Shown here: one piece after another, positions 1-7,001 of the stretch
How positions within the stretch are numbered: the first letter of the stretch is position 1
Layout: the number at the start of each line of letters is the position of its first letter
Source of the DNA: JALCOL01 sp022649665
Lineage (GTDB): Bacteria > Bacillota > Bacilli > Lactobacillales > Enterococcaceae
Length of the DNA: 14,981 nucleotides
NCBI GenBank assembly: GCA_030372335.1
Contig: JAUDCW010000028.1
Reading direction: 5' to 3' (one strand)
Made by a program: the position numbers and the translations under genes
The notes under the pieces: model-generated
Databases searched by the model: none
What the model was told of the DNA's origin: nothing
Seen by the model: only the letters and a program-made list of their open reading frames with translations

Positions 1-6
1 ATTTAT

Positions 7-990
7 TTAGATATTCACTTTTTTCTCTGTTTTTTTTCCGATGTGAAACAATTGCAGGAATTCACCTGGATTTTCAGTGGTGAGGAGCGATCCGGTGATA
101 ATGACAAGCGCGAGGAACAAGGCCTTTAAGCTGATCCCGTTGCCGAAGAAGATCCCGATAAAAATCGCCCAGGCGGAGTAGCTGATGTTGAGTCCCATCG
201 CTTTGATCGGGCCGATGCCGTCGATCGAGCGGTAGTAGCAGAGGTACGATGAAGTACCGGCAAGGGCGGTCAGTGCGATCAAGAGAATGACCGGGGACGA
301 AGCGACTTGAGCTGCCAACGGGTAGCCTTTGATGATCGGCATGATCAAAAGTCCATAGACGATCGCAGAAGTCAATTGGCGAATCTGGAGTGCCGTTTCC
401 GGCAAGACATCATTTTTCATGCCGTAAGCGCAGATCACAACTTCGATGCCCCAACCAAAGACGCACAGGAGTGCAAACAAGATCCCGAGCCAAATGTTTT
501 TCGGCGTATCAGTCGTCGTAAAGCCTAGAATCATTGTCGCAGTGATCGCCATCGTCAATCCCAGCGCGCCGAGTTTCCCCATTTTTTCTTTTAAGAAAAT
601 CATACTCAATAAGGCCCCGACGGCTGGATACATTGCAGAGATCACGGCGGTGTAGGATGCGCCGATGTAGTTGATCGCGAGCATATAGCCGGTCATTCCG
701 ATCGGTCCGCCGAAAAGCGCAGCGACCATCACGAATTTCCCGCTCTTGGTCTTCAAGGCTTTTTTGAGTTCGCCGAAGCCGTGATTCAGAGCGGTGAAGA
801 TCAGCATCCAAATGCTGGAGAAGAAGTCATGGAGAAATGTGGAAACGAGCGGAGCGATCGCGATCGCCTGCGGAGTGTTCAGCACGGTCGTCCCTAAGAC
901 GACTCCGACTAAAACGGTATCGAATCCCCAGAGGATCCCGCCCAAAAGACCGGTGCCGCTACCGTTAAACTTGTGTTTGTTTTTGTTCAT
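7..990 (-). CDS. licB: LicB-like choline permease (DMT/EamA superfamily)
   Basis: A 327-residue membrane protein with about ten hydrophobic segments (roughly residues 12-33, 44-68, 84-110, 112-134, 141-158, 166-190, 203-222, 232-252, 258-284 and 287-305), the layout of drug/metabolite (EamA) transporters. The family reading and the gene directly upstream, which carries a choline-kinase domain, point to LicB, the choline importer that supplies phosphocholine for teichoic acid or other surface glycans. The start ATG at 990 follows a good GGAGGT (about 999-1004 on the plus strand) and lies inside the last codons of the upstream gene (26-base overlap), so the two are translationally coupled. The stop lies 6 bases from the window edge, so the end of the operon and any licD are not visible. 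Substrate specificity (choline versus another amine) is inferred from context; a generic EamA exporter is the alternative. Confidence 0.8.
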   Translation of the reverse strand: MNKNKHKFNGSGTGLLGGILWGFDTVLVGVVLGTTVLNTPQAIAIAPLVSTFLHDFFSSIWMLIFTALNHGFGELKKALKTKSGKFVMVAALFGGPIGMTGYMLAINYIGASYTAVISAMYPAVGALLSMIFLKEKMGKLGALGLTMAITATMILGFTTTDTPKNIWLGILFALLCVFGWGIEVVICAYGMKNDVLPETALQIRQLTSAIVYGLLIMPIIKGYPLAAQVASSPVILLIALTALAGTSSYLCYYRSIDGIGPIKAMGLNISYSAWAIFIGIFFGNGISLKALFLALVIITGSLLTTENPGEFLQLFHIGKKTEKKVNI

Positions 991-2845
991 GCTTCATTAC
1001 CTCCGATAAAAGTTTTTTGCCGCGTGCATAGCGGTCGGATCCATAAGTCCCGAAGTCTTCGCCGGATGCTTCTTTGGCGATCGTCCAGACAGACCAGAGA
1101 ATGTCTTGGTAGATCTCAAAAATTCGGACTTTTTGCATTTCTGCAGCAGTCGGTTTTCTACTATAATATAGTGTCAAGAAGCGTTCGATTTCTTTTTCAG
1201 AAAATGCATTTTCACAAGAAAAGGCGGCTAAGTCCCAGCTTGGATCGTTCATGCCGGCATATTCCCAATCCAGCAGAAAAATTTTGCCGGTATCGCTTTT
1301 GACGAAGTTTTCCGGAACCAAGTCGTTGTGGCAGGGCCGCATGATCACGCCATATTTTTCGTGGAGGATCTCATCCAATTCGCCTAATGACCGCATTACT
1401 TCAGGATAGTCCGCCGGAAATTCTGCATGGACTTCTTCGACCAGTTCTTCATACTTTTTCAACTCTTCCAGCCCATTGAAGGAATTATTGAATTCGATGT
1501 CTGCAGTATGAAGCGTGTGCAAAATATCGGCGATCTGTTTTAAATTTTGCGGCAGACGGACCGTGCTCGAAGTCAGCGTTTCAGCCCCCGGCACGGAAAG
1601 TGTGATTTTGATGCCGGTATCCGGATTGATATAAAGCGTATCGACATTGATCTTGAGGGCACTGCCGATCTGCGCATTGAGCGCTTCTTCTTGGCGGTTG
1701 ATCATCGTCTCAGTGCATTTGCCTGGGATCCGGATAAAGTATTCCTTGCCGTTGATCGCGGCTTTGTAGTTGGTGTTCGTCATTCCGCCGGCATAAACGA
1801 TTTGGCTGATCGAACTTTCCGGAATATTCAAAATCTCAGAAAGCTGTTCTTTGGCGTATTGAAGATGACGGTCTGCTTCATGGCGCTTGATCGTCGGATA
1901 CGTATAATCCAGCAAGTGTTCATATTGTTTTTGATTATCGATGTCGCTCCAAGCGGCGTTGTCGCAATCGACACACTTTACTTGGATATTCTGTGCGACT
2001 TGGGTGATCAAATATTCATAATTCAGCCAAGGATTCTCATTGTCTTGATAGAGTGTGAGCATTTCCTGATAAAAGTCGCGGCTCAAGCGGCTGATGCCGA
2101 TCATTTCAGCCGAAAGGCGGTTCATTTGGCGGATATCTTTTGAGATCCGGACCAGCATTTGCGCTCCGTCCATATCGACATACGCTTCGTCACCTGAACC
2201 GCTGATCGTGGTCACGGTGATACTGTTTTGCGCGGGGGCTTGCACGACTTGCTGCAGAACACTTTCTTCAAAGACCAGATCTCCATCAAGGACTAAAAAT
2301 TCATTTTCGGTGATTCCCGGTGTCGCCGCGGCAAGGGACGCCATCGTCCCGGTCGACTCGTAATTGTCATTCTCAATGAAAGTGATCGTACGATTTTTCA
2401 AATGATCGATGATCGCTTCTTTCTGGAAGCCGACGACCATCGTGATCTTGTCGATGCCAAAATCATTTAAAAGCGTCAGTGTCCGGTCGATGACCGTGGC
2501 ATCTTCAAGTGGTGCGAGACAAGCAGGGAAGGCCAGATCTTTGGCTTTCCCTGCTGCTAGGATCACCGCTTCTTTCAGTGTAGTTCCATTTGAAGCAGCG
2601 GGAGCTTTGATTTTTTCCTGTTTAGCTTTTTTCATCAATGATTTCAAATGCTTGAATCCCGCAGCAGTTAAATGATATTGATAACTTTTTTTCGAGCGGT
2701 CGATATCGATCCATCCTTGTTCTTCCAAATAGTTGAGCAGTGTATTGGTCGTCCCCAGCGAAAGTTCAGTTTGTTTAGCGATCTCGCGCTGGCGGACGTT
2801 CGATTCATTATTGATCAATAACAATAATTCATAAATTTTATCCAT
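965..2845 (-). CDS. Three-domain Lic protein: winged HTH, LicC-like nucleotidyltransferase, LicA-like choline kinase
   Basis: A 626-residue fusion. Residues 1-75 form a MarR-like winged helix (REIAKQ...SLGTTNTLLNYLEEQGWI, then a charged wing). Residues 92-315 resemble a sugar-nucleotide/choline-phosphate cytidylyltransferase: AVILAAG at 93-99, DGD at 187-189 and a late acidic DID at 301-303. Residues 325-620 are a choline/aminoglycoside-type kinase, with an ATP-side GGMTNTNY at 353-360, Brenner-type HND...N at H506, D508 and N513, and LLDWEYAG with the metal-binding D526. The expected roles are choline phosphorylation and CTP activation, with the HTH perhaps providing feedback control. The nucleotidyltransferase signature is abnormal: after AAG it reads KAKD in place of GxGxR, and the usual P-K motif lacks its lysine, so activity of this domain is doubtful. 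The start ATG follows AGGTGGAGGG. It is first in an operon with the permease. Ethanolamine or another amino alcohol is possible as substrate. Confidence 0.82.
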   Translation of the reverse strand: MDKIYELLLLINNESNVRQREIAKQTELSLGTTNTLLNYLEEQGWIDIDRSKKSYQYHLTAAGFKHLKSLMKKAKQEKIKAPAASNGTTLKEAVILAAGKAKDLAFPACLAPLEDATVIDRTLTLLNDFGIDKITMVVGFQKEAIIDHLKNRTITFIENDNYESTGTMASLAAATPGITENEFLVLDGDLVFEESVLQQVVQAPAQNSITVTTISGSGDEAYVDMDGAQMLVRISKDIRQMNRLSAEMIGISRLSRDFYQEMLTLYQDNENPWLNYEYLITQVAQNIQVKCVDCDNAAWSDIDNQKQYEHLLDYTYPTIKRHEADRHLQYAKEQLSEILNIPESSISQIVYAGGMTNTNYKAAINGKEYFIRIPGKCTETMINRQEEALNAQIGSALKINVDTLYINPDTGIKITLSVPGAETLTSSTVRLPQNLKQIADILHTLHTADIEFNNSFNGLEELKKYEELVEEVHAEFPADYPEVMRSLGELDEILHEKYGVIMRPCHNDLVPENFVKSDTGKIFLLDWEYAGMNDPSWDLAAFSCENAFSEKEIERFLTLYYSRKPTAAEMQKVRIFEIYQDILWSVWTIAKEASGEDFGTYGSDRYARGKKLLSEVMKHEQKQTQV

Positions 2846-2873
2846 TATGATCCCTCCACCTTTTCATGAATCG

Positions 2874-2902
2874 ATTTTAGCATAATAAATCATATTGTTC
2901 AA
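2874..2902 (-). promoter_or_regulatory. Promoter of the lic-like operon
   Basis: On the minus strand TTGAAC (plus 2897-2902) lies 17 bases before TAAAAT (plus 2874-2879), and TGC immediately precedes the -10, giving an extended -10. The predicted transcript starts near 2867, about 22 bases before the ATG, which leaves room for the AGGTGGAGGG ribosome binding site. Confidence 0.72.
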
Positions 2903-2911
2903 TATTTGAAC
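2897..2911. promoter_or_regulatory. Palindromic operator candidate over the lic -35 box
   Basis: GTTCAA-TAT-TTGAAC, with six-base perfect arms around a 3-base centre. One arm is the -35 hexamer of the minus-strand promoter, so a bound dimer would block RNA polymerase. The winged-helix domain of the adjacent fusion protein is the natural candidate ligand (inference). Confidence 0.45.
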
Positions 2912-2973
2912 CATGATGGATTGTTACAAATTGATTAAATGTCGCAAAGATCCAGCCGAATCGCGAAAAAACG

Positions 2974-3002
2974 TTCAGTTTTATTTTTTTATTAGGTATA
3001 AT
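2974..3002 (+). promoter_or_regulatory. Promoter of mltG
   Basis: A perfect TATAAT at 2997-3002, with a weak -35 (TTCAGT, 2974-2979) at 17-base spacing. An A/T-rich tract lies between them. The predicted start is near 3009, followed by the ribosome binding site at 3023-3028. Confidence 0.6.
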
Positions 3003-3036
3003 AGGGATTGCGATTATTCAAAAGGAGGAACACTTC

Positions 3037-4380
3037 TTGTCTACTGAGAAAAGAAAAAGGACTTCCTCATCTTCAGCGGGAGGCTTTTTAAACAAAATCA
3101 AGCAAGGCCTGCTCCATTTCGGTCGCTGGCTCAAAAAAATTTTTTTCAAAGCGGCAGCGCGCGTGAAGAAGTTGTTCGCGCAATTTCCCCATACAGACAG
3201 ACAGTGGCGTTCTTATGAGAATCAGTTGAAAAGAATGCCGATCTCTGAAAGGAAGGCAACTGTTGTGAATCAGGAAAGAAAAATAGTTTACCGGATCGTC
3301 ACGATGATCACGATCGTAGTAGTCGGCTTGGGACTGATTTCGGCAGTCGGCGGATATGCTTATTGGAAAAGCAGTACGCGGCCAATGGATGCCAGCGATA
3401 AAAAAACGCGGCTGATCGAGATCCCGATGGGTTCATCGAATAAAGAAGTCGGCCGGATCCTGCAGGAAAAAGATATCATCAAAAATGGGCAGATTTTTGA
3501 TTATTATGTAAAAATGAATAATTACGGTGATTTTCAAGCCGGCTTTTACAAATTTGCACCGAGCATGACGCTCGATACGATCGCGACCGATCTGGCAGAC
3601 GGCAATACGGTCAAACAAGCAGTGACGATCCCAGAAGGGCTTCAGATCACCGAAATCGCTGACTTGATCGATAAAGACACTTCATTCAGCAAAAAGGACT
3701 TTTTAGCGCTGATGGAAGATCAAGATTTCTTCAAACAATTAGTGAAAAAATATCCGACACTTCTGACCGATTCCAGCAAGTCGGCGGACGTCCGCTATCA
3801 TTTGGAAGGCTATTTGTTCCCGGCGACGTATAATGTGACGCCTGGTTCCAAATTGAAAGATCTCGTGACTCAGATGGTTGCGAAAACCGACACGATCATG
3901 GAAAATTATTACGATGAAATATCAGAAAAAAACTTGAACGTTCATGAAGTGCTGACGATTGCCTCGCTAGTCGAAAAAGAAGGGGTCAAAGAGGCGGACC
4001 GGAAAAACATCGCGCAAGTCTTCTTCAACCGGATCAGCGTCGGGATGCCGCTGCAATCGGATATCTCGATCCTTTACGCGAAAAAAGAACATAAAGTAAA
4101 ATTATCAGTCGAGGATACGAAGGTCGATTCGCCTTATAATTTATACACACACACCGGCTACGGTCCTGGACCATTTGACAGTCCGGGCGAAAGTTCGATC
4201 GCGGCGGTCATGGATCCGACCCAAAACAGCTACTATTATTTTGTTGCTGATGTCAAAACCGGCGAAGTGTACTTCGCAAGTACGTTGAGCGAACACAATG
4301 CGCTGGTCGAAAAATATGTTAATAATGATTCTTCTGAAAGTTCTGATTCGGCTGACGAATCAGAAGTCGACGGGGAATGA
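3037..4380 (+). CDS. mltG: Endolytic murein transglycosylase MltG (YceG-like)
   Basis: A 447-residue protein that cleaves nascent glycan strands at the outer face of the membrane, terminating or processing peptidoglycan synthesis. Residues 1-83 are a basic, Ser/Lys-rich cytoplasmic region; residues 84-110 are the single membrane anchor; the YceG domain runs from about 125 to 425. The hallmark IASLVEKEG at 308-316 holds the catalytic Glu (E313, matching E218 of E. coli MltG). NRISVGMPLQSD at 331-342 and the GYGPGPFDSPG loop at 374-384 are also typical. The tail (429-447) is Ser/Asp/Glu-rich. The start is a TTG at 3037: AGGAGG at 3023-3028 lies 8 bases upstream, and no better in-frame ATG has a site. 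It is a single-gene unit with its own promoter and terminator. The neighbours greA and liaFSR match enterococcal gene order. Confidence 0.93.
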   Translation: MSTEKRKRTSSSSAGGFLNKIKQGLLHFGRWLKKIFFKAAARVKKLFAQFPHTDRQWRSYENQLKRMPISERKATVVNQERKIVYRIVTMITIVVVGLGLISAVGGYAYWKSSTRPMDASDKKTRLIEIPMGSSNKEVGRILQEKDIIKNGQIFDYYVKMNNYGDFQAGFYKFAPSMTLDTIATDLADGNTVKQAVTIPEGLQITEIADLIDKDTSFSKKDFLALMEDQDFFKQLVKKYPTLLTDSSKSADVRYHLEGYLFPATYNVTPGSKLKDLVTQMVAKTDTIMENYYDEISEKNLNVHEVLTIASLVEKEGVKEADRKNIAQVFFNRISVGMPLQSDISILYAKKEHKVKLSVEDTKVDSPYNLYTHTGYGPGPFDSPGESSIAAVMDPTQNSYYYFVADVKTGEVYFASTLSEHNALVEKYVNNDSSESSDSADESEVDGE

Positions 4381-4391
4381 TAGGTAAAAAT

Positions 4392-4437
4392 ATCAAAAGT
4401 TCCTGTGCAGATCTGCAGGGGCTTTTGATCTTTTTAT
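4392..4437 (+). terminator. Rho-independent terminator of mltG
   Basis: ATCAAAAGTTCCTG (4392-4405) pairs with CAGGGGCTTTTGAT (4416-4429): a 14-bp stem including two T-G pairs, followed by CTTTTTATT. Confidence 0.85.
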
Positions 4438-4465
4438 TGACTTTCACGAAACTTGGTGCGAAAAT
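4437..4465 (+). promoter_or_regulatory. Probable greA promoter
   Basis: TTGACT (4437-4442) lies 17 bases before GAAAAT (4460-4465), and TGC directly upstream makes an extended -10. It begins within the T-tract of the mltG terminator. This predicts a leader of about 60 bases. The -10 hexamer matches only 4 of 6, so the call is moderate. Confidence 0.45.
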
Positions 4466-4535
4466 GTTATTTACTTTTGGAGCAACAGATGTTAGGCTAT
4501 CTGATATTAAACAGACATAAAAGGAGTAGAATTTG

Positions 4536-5015
4536 ATGGTTGAAAAAGTTTATCCAATGACTTTAGAAGGCAAACAGAAATTAGAAGATGAATTAGAATA
4601 CTTAAAAACTGTTAAACGCGGACAAATCGTGGAAAGAATCAAGATCGCCCGCGGCTTCGGGGATTTATCCGAAAACTCAGAATATGAGTCTGCAAAAGAC
4701 GAGCAGGCATTCGTCGAAGGCCGGATCGCGACGCTTGAAAATATGATCCGTTTCGCGCAGATCATCGACAATGGCAATGTTGATGCGGACGAAGTTTCGG
4801 TGGGCAAAAAAGTGACATTCATCGAACTTCCAGATGGCGACGAAGAACAATATTCGATCGTCGGCAGTGCGGAAGCTGATCCTTTTTCCGGGAAGATCTC
4901 TAACGAGTCGCCGATCGCGCAAGCATTGATCGGCAAACATCTAAATGATGAAGTGACGATCACAACGCCCGGCGGCGATATGAAAGTGAAAATCGTCAAA
5001 GTCGAACACGAATAA
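4536..5015 (+). CDS. greA: Transcription elongation factor GreA
   Basis: A 159-residue factor that enters the RNA polymerase secondary channel and stimulates cleavage of backtracked transcripts. The N-terminal coiled coil (about residues 8-75) carries the tip motif DLSENSEY at 43-50, with the acidic residues D43 and E46 that position the catalytic metal. The C-terminal FKBP-like domain (about 83-157) includes GKKVTFIEL, DPFSGKIS and SPIAQALIGK. The ATG at 4536 is preferred to an in-frame TTG at 4533: AAGGAG at 4521-4526 suits either, but MVEKVYPMT is the usual enterococcal start. Length is normal for the family. It is monocistronic, bounded by terminators on both sides. Confidence 0.96.
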   Translation: MVEKVYPMTLEGKQKLEDELEYLKTVKRGQIVERIKIARGFGDLSENSEYESAKDEQAFVEGRIATLENMIRFAQIIDNGNVDADEVSVGKKVTFIELPDGDEEQYSIVGSAEADPFSGKISNESPIAQALIGKHLNDEVTITTPGGDMKVKIVKVEHE

Positions 5016-5016
5016 T

Positions 5017-5062
5017 CAAAGCAAAAAAGCGCGGCAAAATTTCGCCGCGCTTTTTTGCTTTG
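5017..5062. terminator. Strong bidirectional terminator after greA
   Basis: A perfect 19-bp inverted repeat: 5017-5035 (CAAAGCAAAAAAGCGCGGC) against 5044-5062, with an 8-base loop AAAATTTC. The six-T tract on the plus strand lies within the 3' arm and the matching A-tract gives a T-tract on the minus strand. Confidence 0.92.
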
Positions 5063-5072
5063 TCACAACCTG

Positions 5073-5092
5073 TTCAGACTTTAGGCGGAGAA
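5073..5092. promoter_or_regulatory. Candidate LiaR-binding site upstream of liaF
   Basis: TTCAGACTTTAGGCGGAGAA is centred about 64 bases before the predicted liaF transcription start. AGACT-type half-sites are reported for LiaR/VraR-family regulators. The position suits an activator, and the downstream promoter has no recognisable -35 box. The site itself is inferred. Confidence 0.3.
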
Positions 5093-5134
5093 AAATCAGG
5101 ACCAAAGGCAACTGTCGCAAAGCAGGAATTCGTG

Positions 5135-5140
5135 TATAAT
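5135..5140 (+). promoter_or_regulatory. liaF -10 element (no clear -35)
   Basis: A consensus TATAAT lies 32 bases before the liaF ATG. At 16-18 base spacing upstream (around 5111-5118, ACTGTCGC) nothing resembles TTGACA, which suggests an activator-dependent promoter. Confidence 0.6.
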
Positions 5141-5172
5141 TAAGAGAAAAGAAAAACAAGGGAGGGAAAGAC

Positions 5173-5904
5173 ATGTCAGCTTCATGGCGCTTTTTTTTAG
5201 TTGTTGAAGCGATCCTGGCTGTATTCGCGCTAGTATTGATGTATAAAGAGGCGTGGCTTTTGTTTTTGCTGTTCTTGGGAATATTTTGTTTATATGCAGC
5301 TTGGAAGAAGAAACGCCGCAACAGCACGCGCGACCTTTTGCTGATGAGCGGCGGCGTGATCCTTTTGATTACGGCGCTGAACAGTCCGGTGATCATCGGC
5401 ATGATCATTTTCGCTATTATTTTTATCGGTGTCAAAGGTGTCGAGATCTCGGGCGTTCAGCTTTTAAAGGGCAATTCATGGCAGAAAAAAAAGCTGGAGC
5501 GTGTCGAGACGATCTCGCCCTTGCCCAAAGACGGCAAACGGATGAAGCGCCCGCTCTTCGGCAGTGAACGAATCGGTGACGAGGCTTACGAGTGGAACGA
5601 TATCAACATGGTCTATTTCTCGGGGGATACGATCATTGATTTGGGCAATACGATCTTGCCGCAAAAAGAAAGTTTGATCATGATCCGCAAATGTTTCGGC
5701 AAAACACGCGTTCTGGTGCCGACCGGGATCAGTCTTTTATTGGAACACGCCACAGTCTTGGGTGAAGTGCATTTTGAAGGGGAAGAGTATTCGCTCAAAA
5801 CGGAGTCGCTGCGCTTGTATTCGGAAGATTACGATCAAAACCCGCGGAAGCTCAGGATCGCAACAAGTACGCTTTTCGGCGATCTGGAGGTGATCCGCGT
5901 ATGA
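5173..5904 (+). CDS. liaF: LiaF, membrane inhibitor of the LiaSR system
   Basis: A 243-residue membrane protein. Four hydrophobic segments (about 6-23, 27-44, 53-70 and 71-88) are followed by a linker rich in Lys/Arg (about 100-127) and a C-terminal LiaF-type domain (about 128-243: WNDINMVYFSGDTIIDLGNT, then a repetitive beta-rich stretch). In related systems LiaF holds the kinase LiaS inactive until cell-envelope damage, such as lipid II-binding antibiotics, daptomycin or cationic peptides. The start ATG at 5173 has GGAGGG at 5161-5166. The stop overlaps the liaS start (ATGA), so the two are translationally coupled. Identity rests on domain order and on the adjacent LiaS and LiaR; it is the same order as in enterococci. 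Confidence 0.9.
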   Translation: MSASWRFFLVVEAILAVFALVLMYKEAWLLFLLFLGIFCLYAAWKKKRRNSTRDLLLMSGGVILLITALNSPVIIGMIIFAIIFIGVKGVEISGVQLLKGNSWQKKKLERVETISPLPKDGKRMKRPLFGSERIGDEAYEWNDINMVYFSGDTIIDLGNTILPQKESLIMIRKCFGKTRVLVPTGISLLLEHATVLGEVHFEGEEYSLKTESLRLYSEDYDQNPRKLRIATSTLFGDLEVIRV

Positions 5905-7001
5905 CAGGACGCGTTTCCCGGCATATGTCGGCGATCTACAGCGGTGTCAGCGTTTTTTTAGTTGTCTTCTTGACGCTCCTTACTTATTTTTACTCGCGGA
6001 ATCCGAAAACTTGGTGGAAAGAAATGCTTGAAGCCAAGATGTTTGGGATTCCTTTTGTCGTGTCTTTGCTCGTGATCAGCATTTTCGTTGGTTTATGGAA
6101 TTATTTGCTTTCCTCGCTCGTTCACCGTTCGCAATATGGTAAGATTGAAACGAAGCTGCAGCTTTTAGTGCAGGGCAATTATGACAGTCCGGCGCTTTCT
6201 TCGCCGATCCCTTACCATCATTCAGATGCGTATATCGGTGAAGTCGATCGCTCGATCGTCTCGATCAGCAAAAAAATGCAAAAAATCAGCAAAGAACTGC
6301 AGCAAGCGGCCGCAAAACCCGAAGTGATCGACGGAGTGACGCGCGAAAGTATTTTAGTTCAAGAACGCCATCGTCTGGCGCGCGAGCTTCACGATTCGGT
6401 CAGCCAGCAGCTCTTTGCCGCAATGATGATGCTTTCGGCGATGAATGAAATCGCATCAGAGATCGATCTGCCGGAGTCCTTCAAAAAGCAGCTCGGGATG
6501 GTCGCGGAGATCATCAATGCTTCGCAGTCTGAGATGCGGGCACTGCTTCTTCATCTGCGTCCGGTCAGCCTGGAGGGAAAAAGTTTGCGCCAAGGGATCG
6601 AACAGCTGCTGCGCGAATTGATGAGCAAAGTCAAGATCGATATCCGCTGGGAAGTTGAAGATGTCAAATTGGCGCCGGCGATCGAAGATCACTTGTTTCG
6701 GATCGTTCAAGAGCTCTTGTCCAACACACTGCGGCATTCCAAAGCGAAGCACTTGGAAGTGTATCTGCACCAAGTCGGGCAGAATATTCTGCTGCGCGTG
6801 ATCGACGACGGGGTCGGGTTCGACTGGGATCCTGCGCAATCGAAAGCCGGCAGCTACGGGCTGAACAATATCAATGAACGCGTCAACAGCATGGGCGGAA
6901 CGCTGAAAATCATCAGTTTCCCGAATCAAGGAACGAGTATCGAGATCAAAGTACCGGCAGCGAGGGAGGATAAGAATGATCAAAGTATTATTAGTGGATG
7001 A
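5901..7001 (+). CDS. liaS: LiaS sensor histidine kinase
   Basis: A 366-residue NarL-partner kinase. Two membrane helices (about 10-31 and 48-71) bracket a very short extracellular loop, typical of intramembrane-sensing kinases. A juxtamembrane HAMP-like/coiled region (72-140) follows, then HisKA_3 with RLARELHDSVSQQ and the phospho-acceptor H164. The ATPase domain has ELLSNTLRHS (N box, N275), DDGVGFD (302-308) and GSYGLNNINERV (317-328). It senses envelope stress through LiaF and phosphorylates LiaR. The start ATG at 5901 overlaps the liaF stop by 4 bases, with GGAGGTGAT at 5886-5894. The 3' end overlaps liaR by 26 bases. No key residue is missing. Confidence 0.95.
   Translation: MTGRVSRHMSAIYSGVSVFLVVFLTLLTYFYSRNPKTWWKEMLEAKMFGIPFVVSLLVISIFVGLWNYLLSSLVHRSQYGKIETKLQLLVQGNYDSPALSSPIPYHHSDAYIGEVDRSIVSISKKMQKISKELQQAAAKPEVIDGVTRESILVQERHRLARELHDSVSQQLFAAMMMLSAMNEIASEIDLPESFKKQLGMVAEIINASQSEMRALLLHLRPVSLEGKSLRQGIEQLLRELMSKVKIDIRWEVEDVKLAPAIEDHLFRIVQELLSNTLRHSKAKHLEVYLHQVGQNILLRVIDDGVGFDWDPAQSKAGSYGLNNINERVNSMGGTLKIISFPNQGTSIEIKVPAAREDKNDQSIISG

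Noticed and set aside
1547..2143. A 198-codon plus-strand frame inside the Lic fusion gene
   Set aside because: It is opposite a coding region with recognised kinase and transferase motifs; a shadow frame from biased codons.
4550..4999. A 149-codon frame antisense to greA
   Set aside because: greA is unmistakable on the plus strand; the antisense product has no recognisable features.
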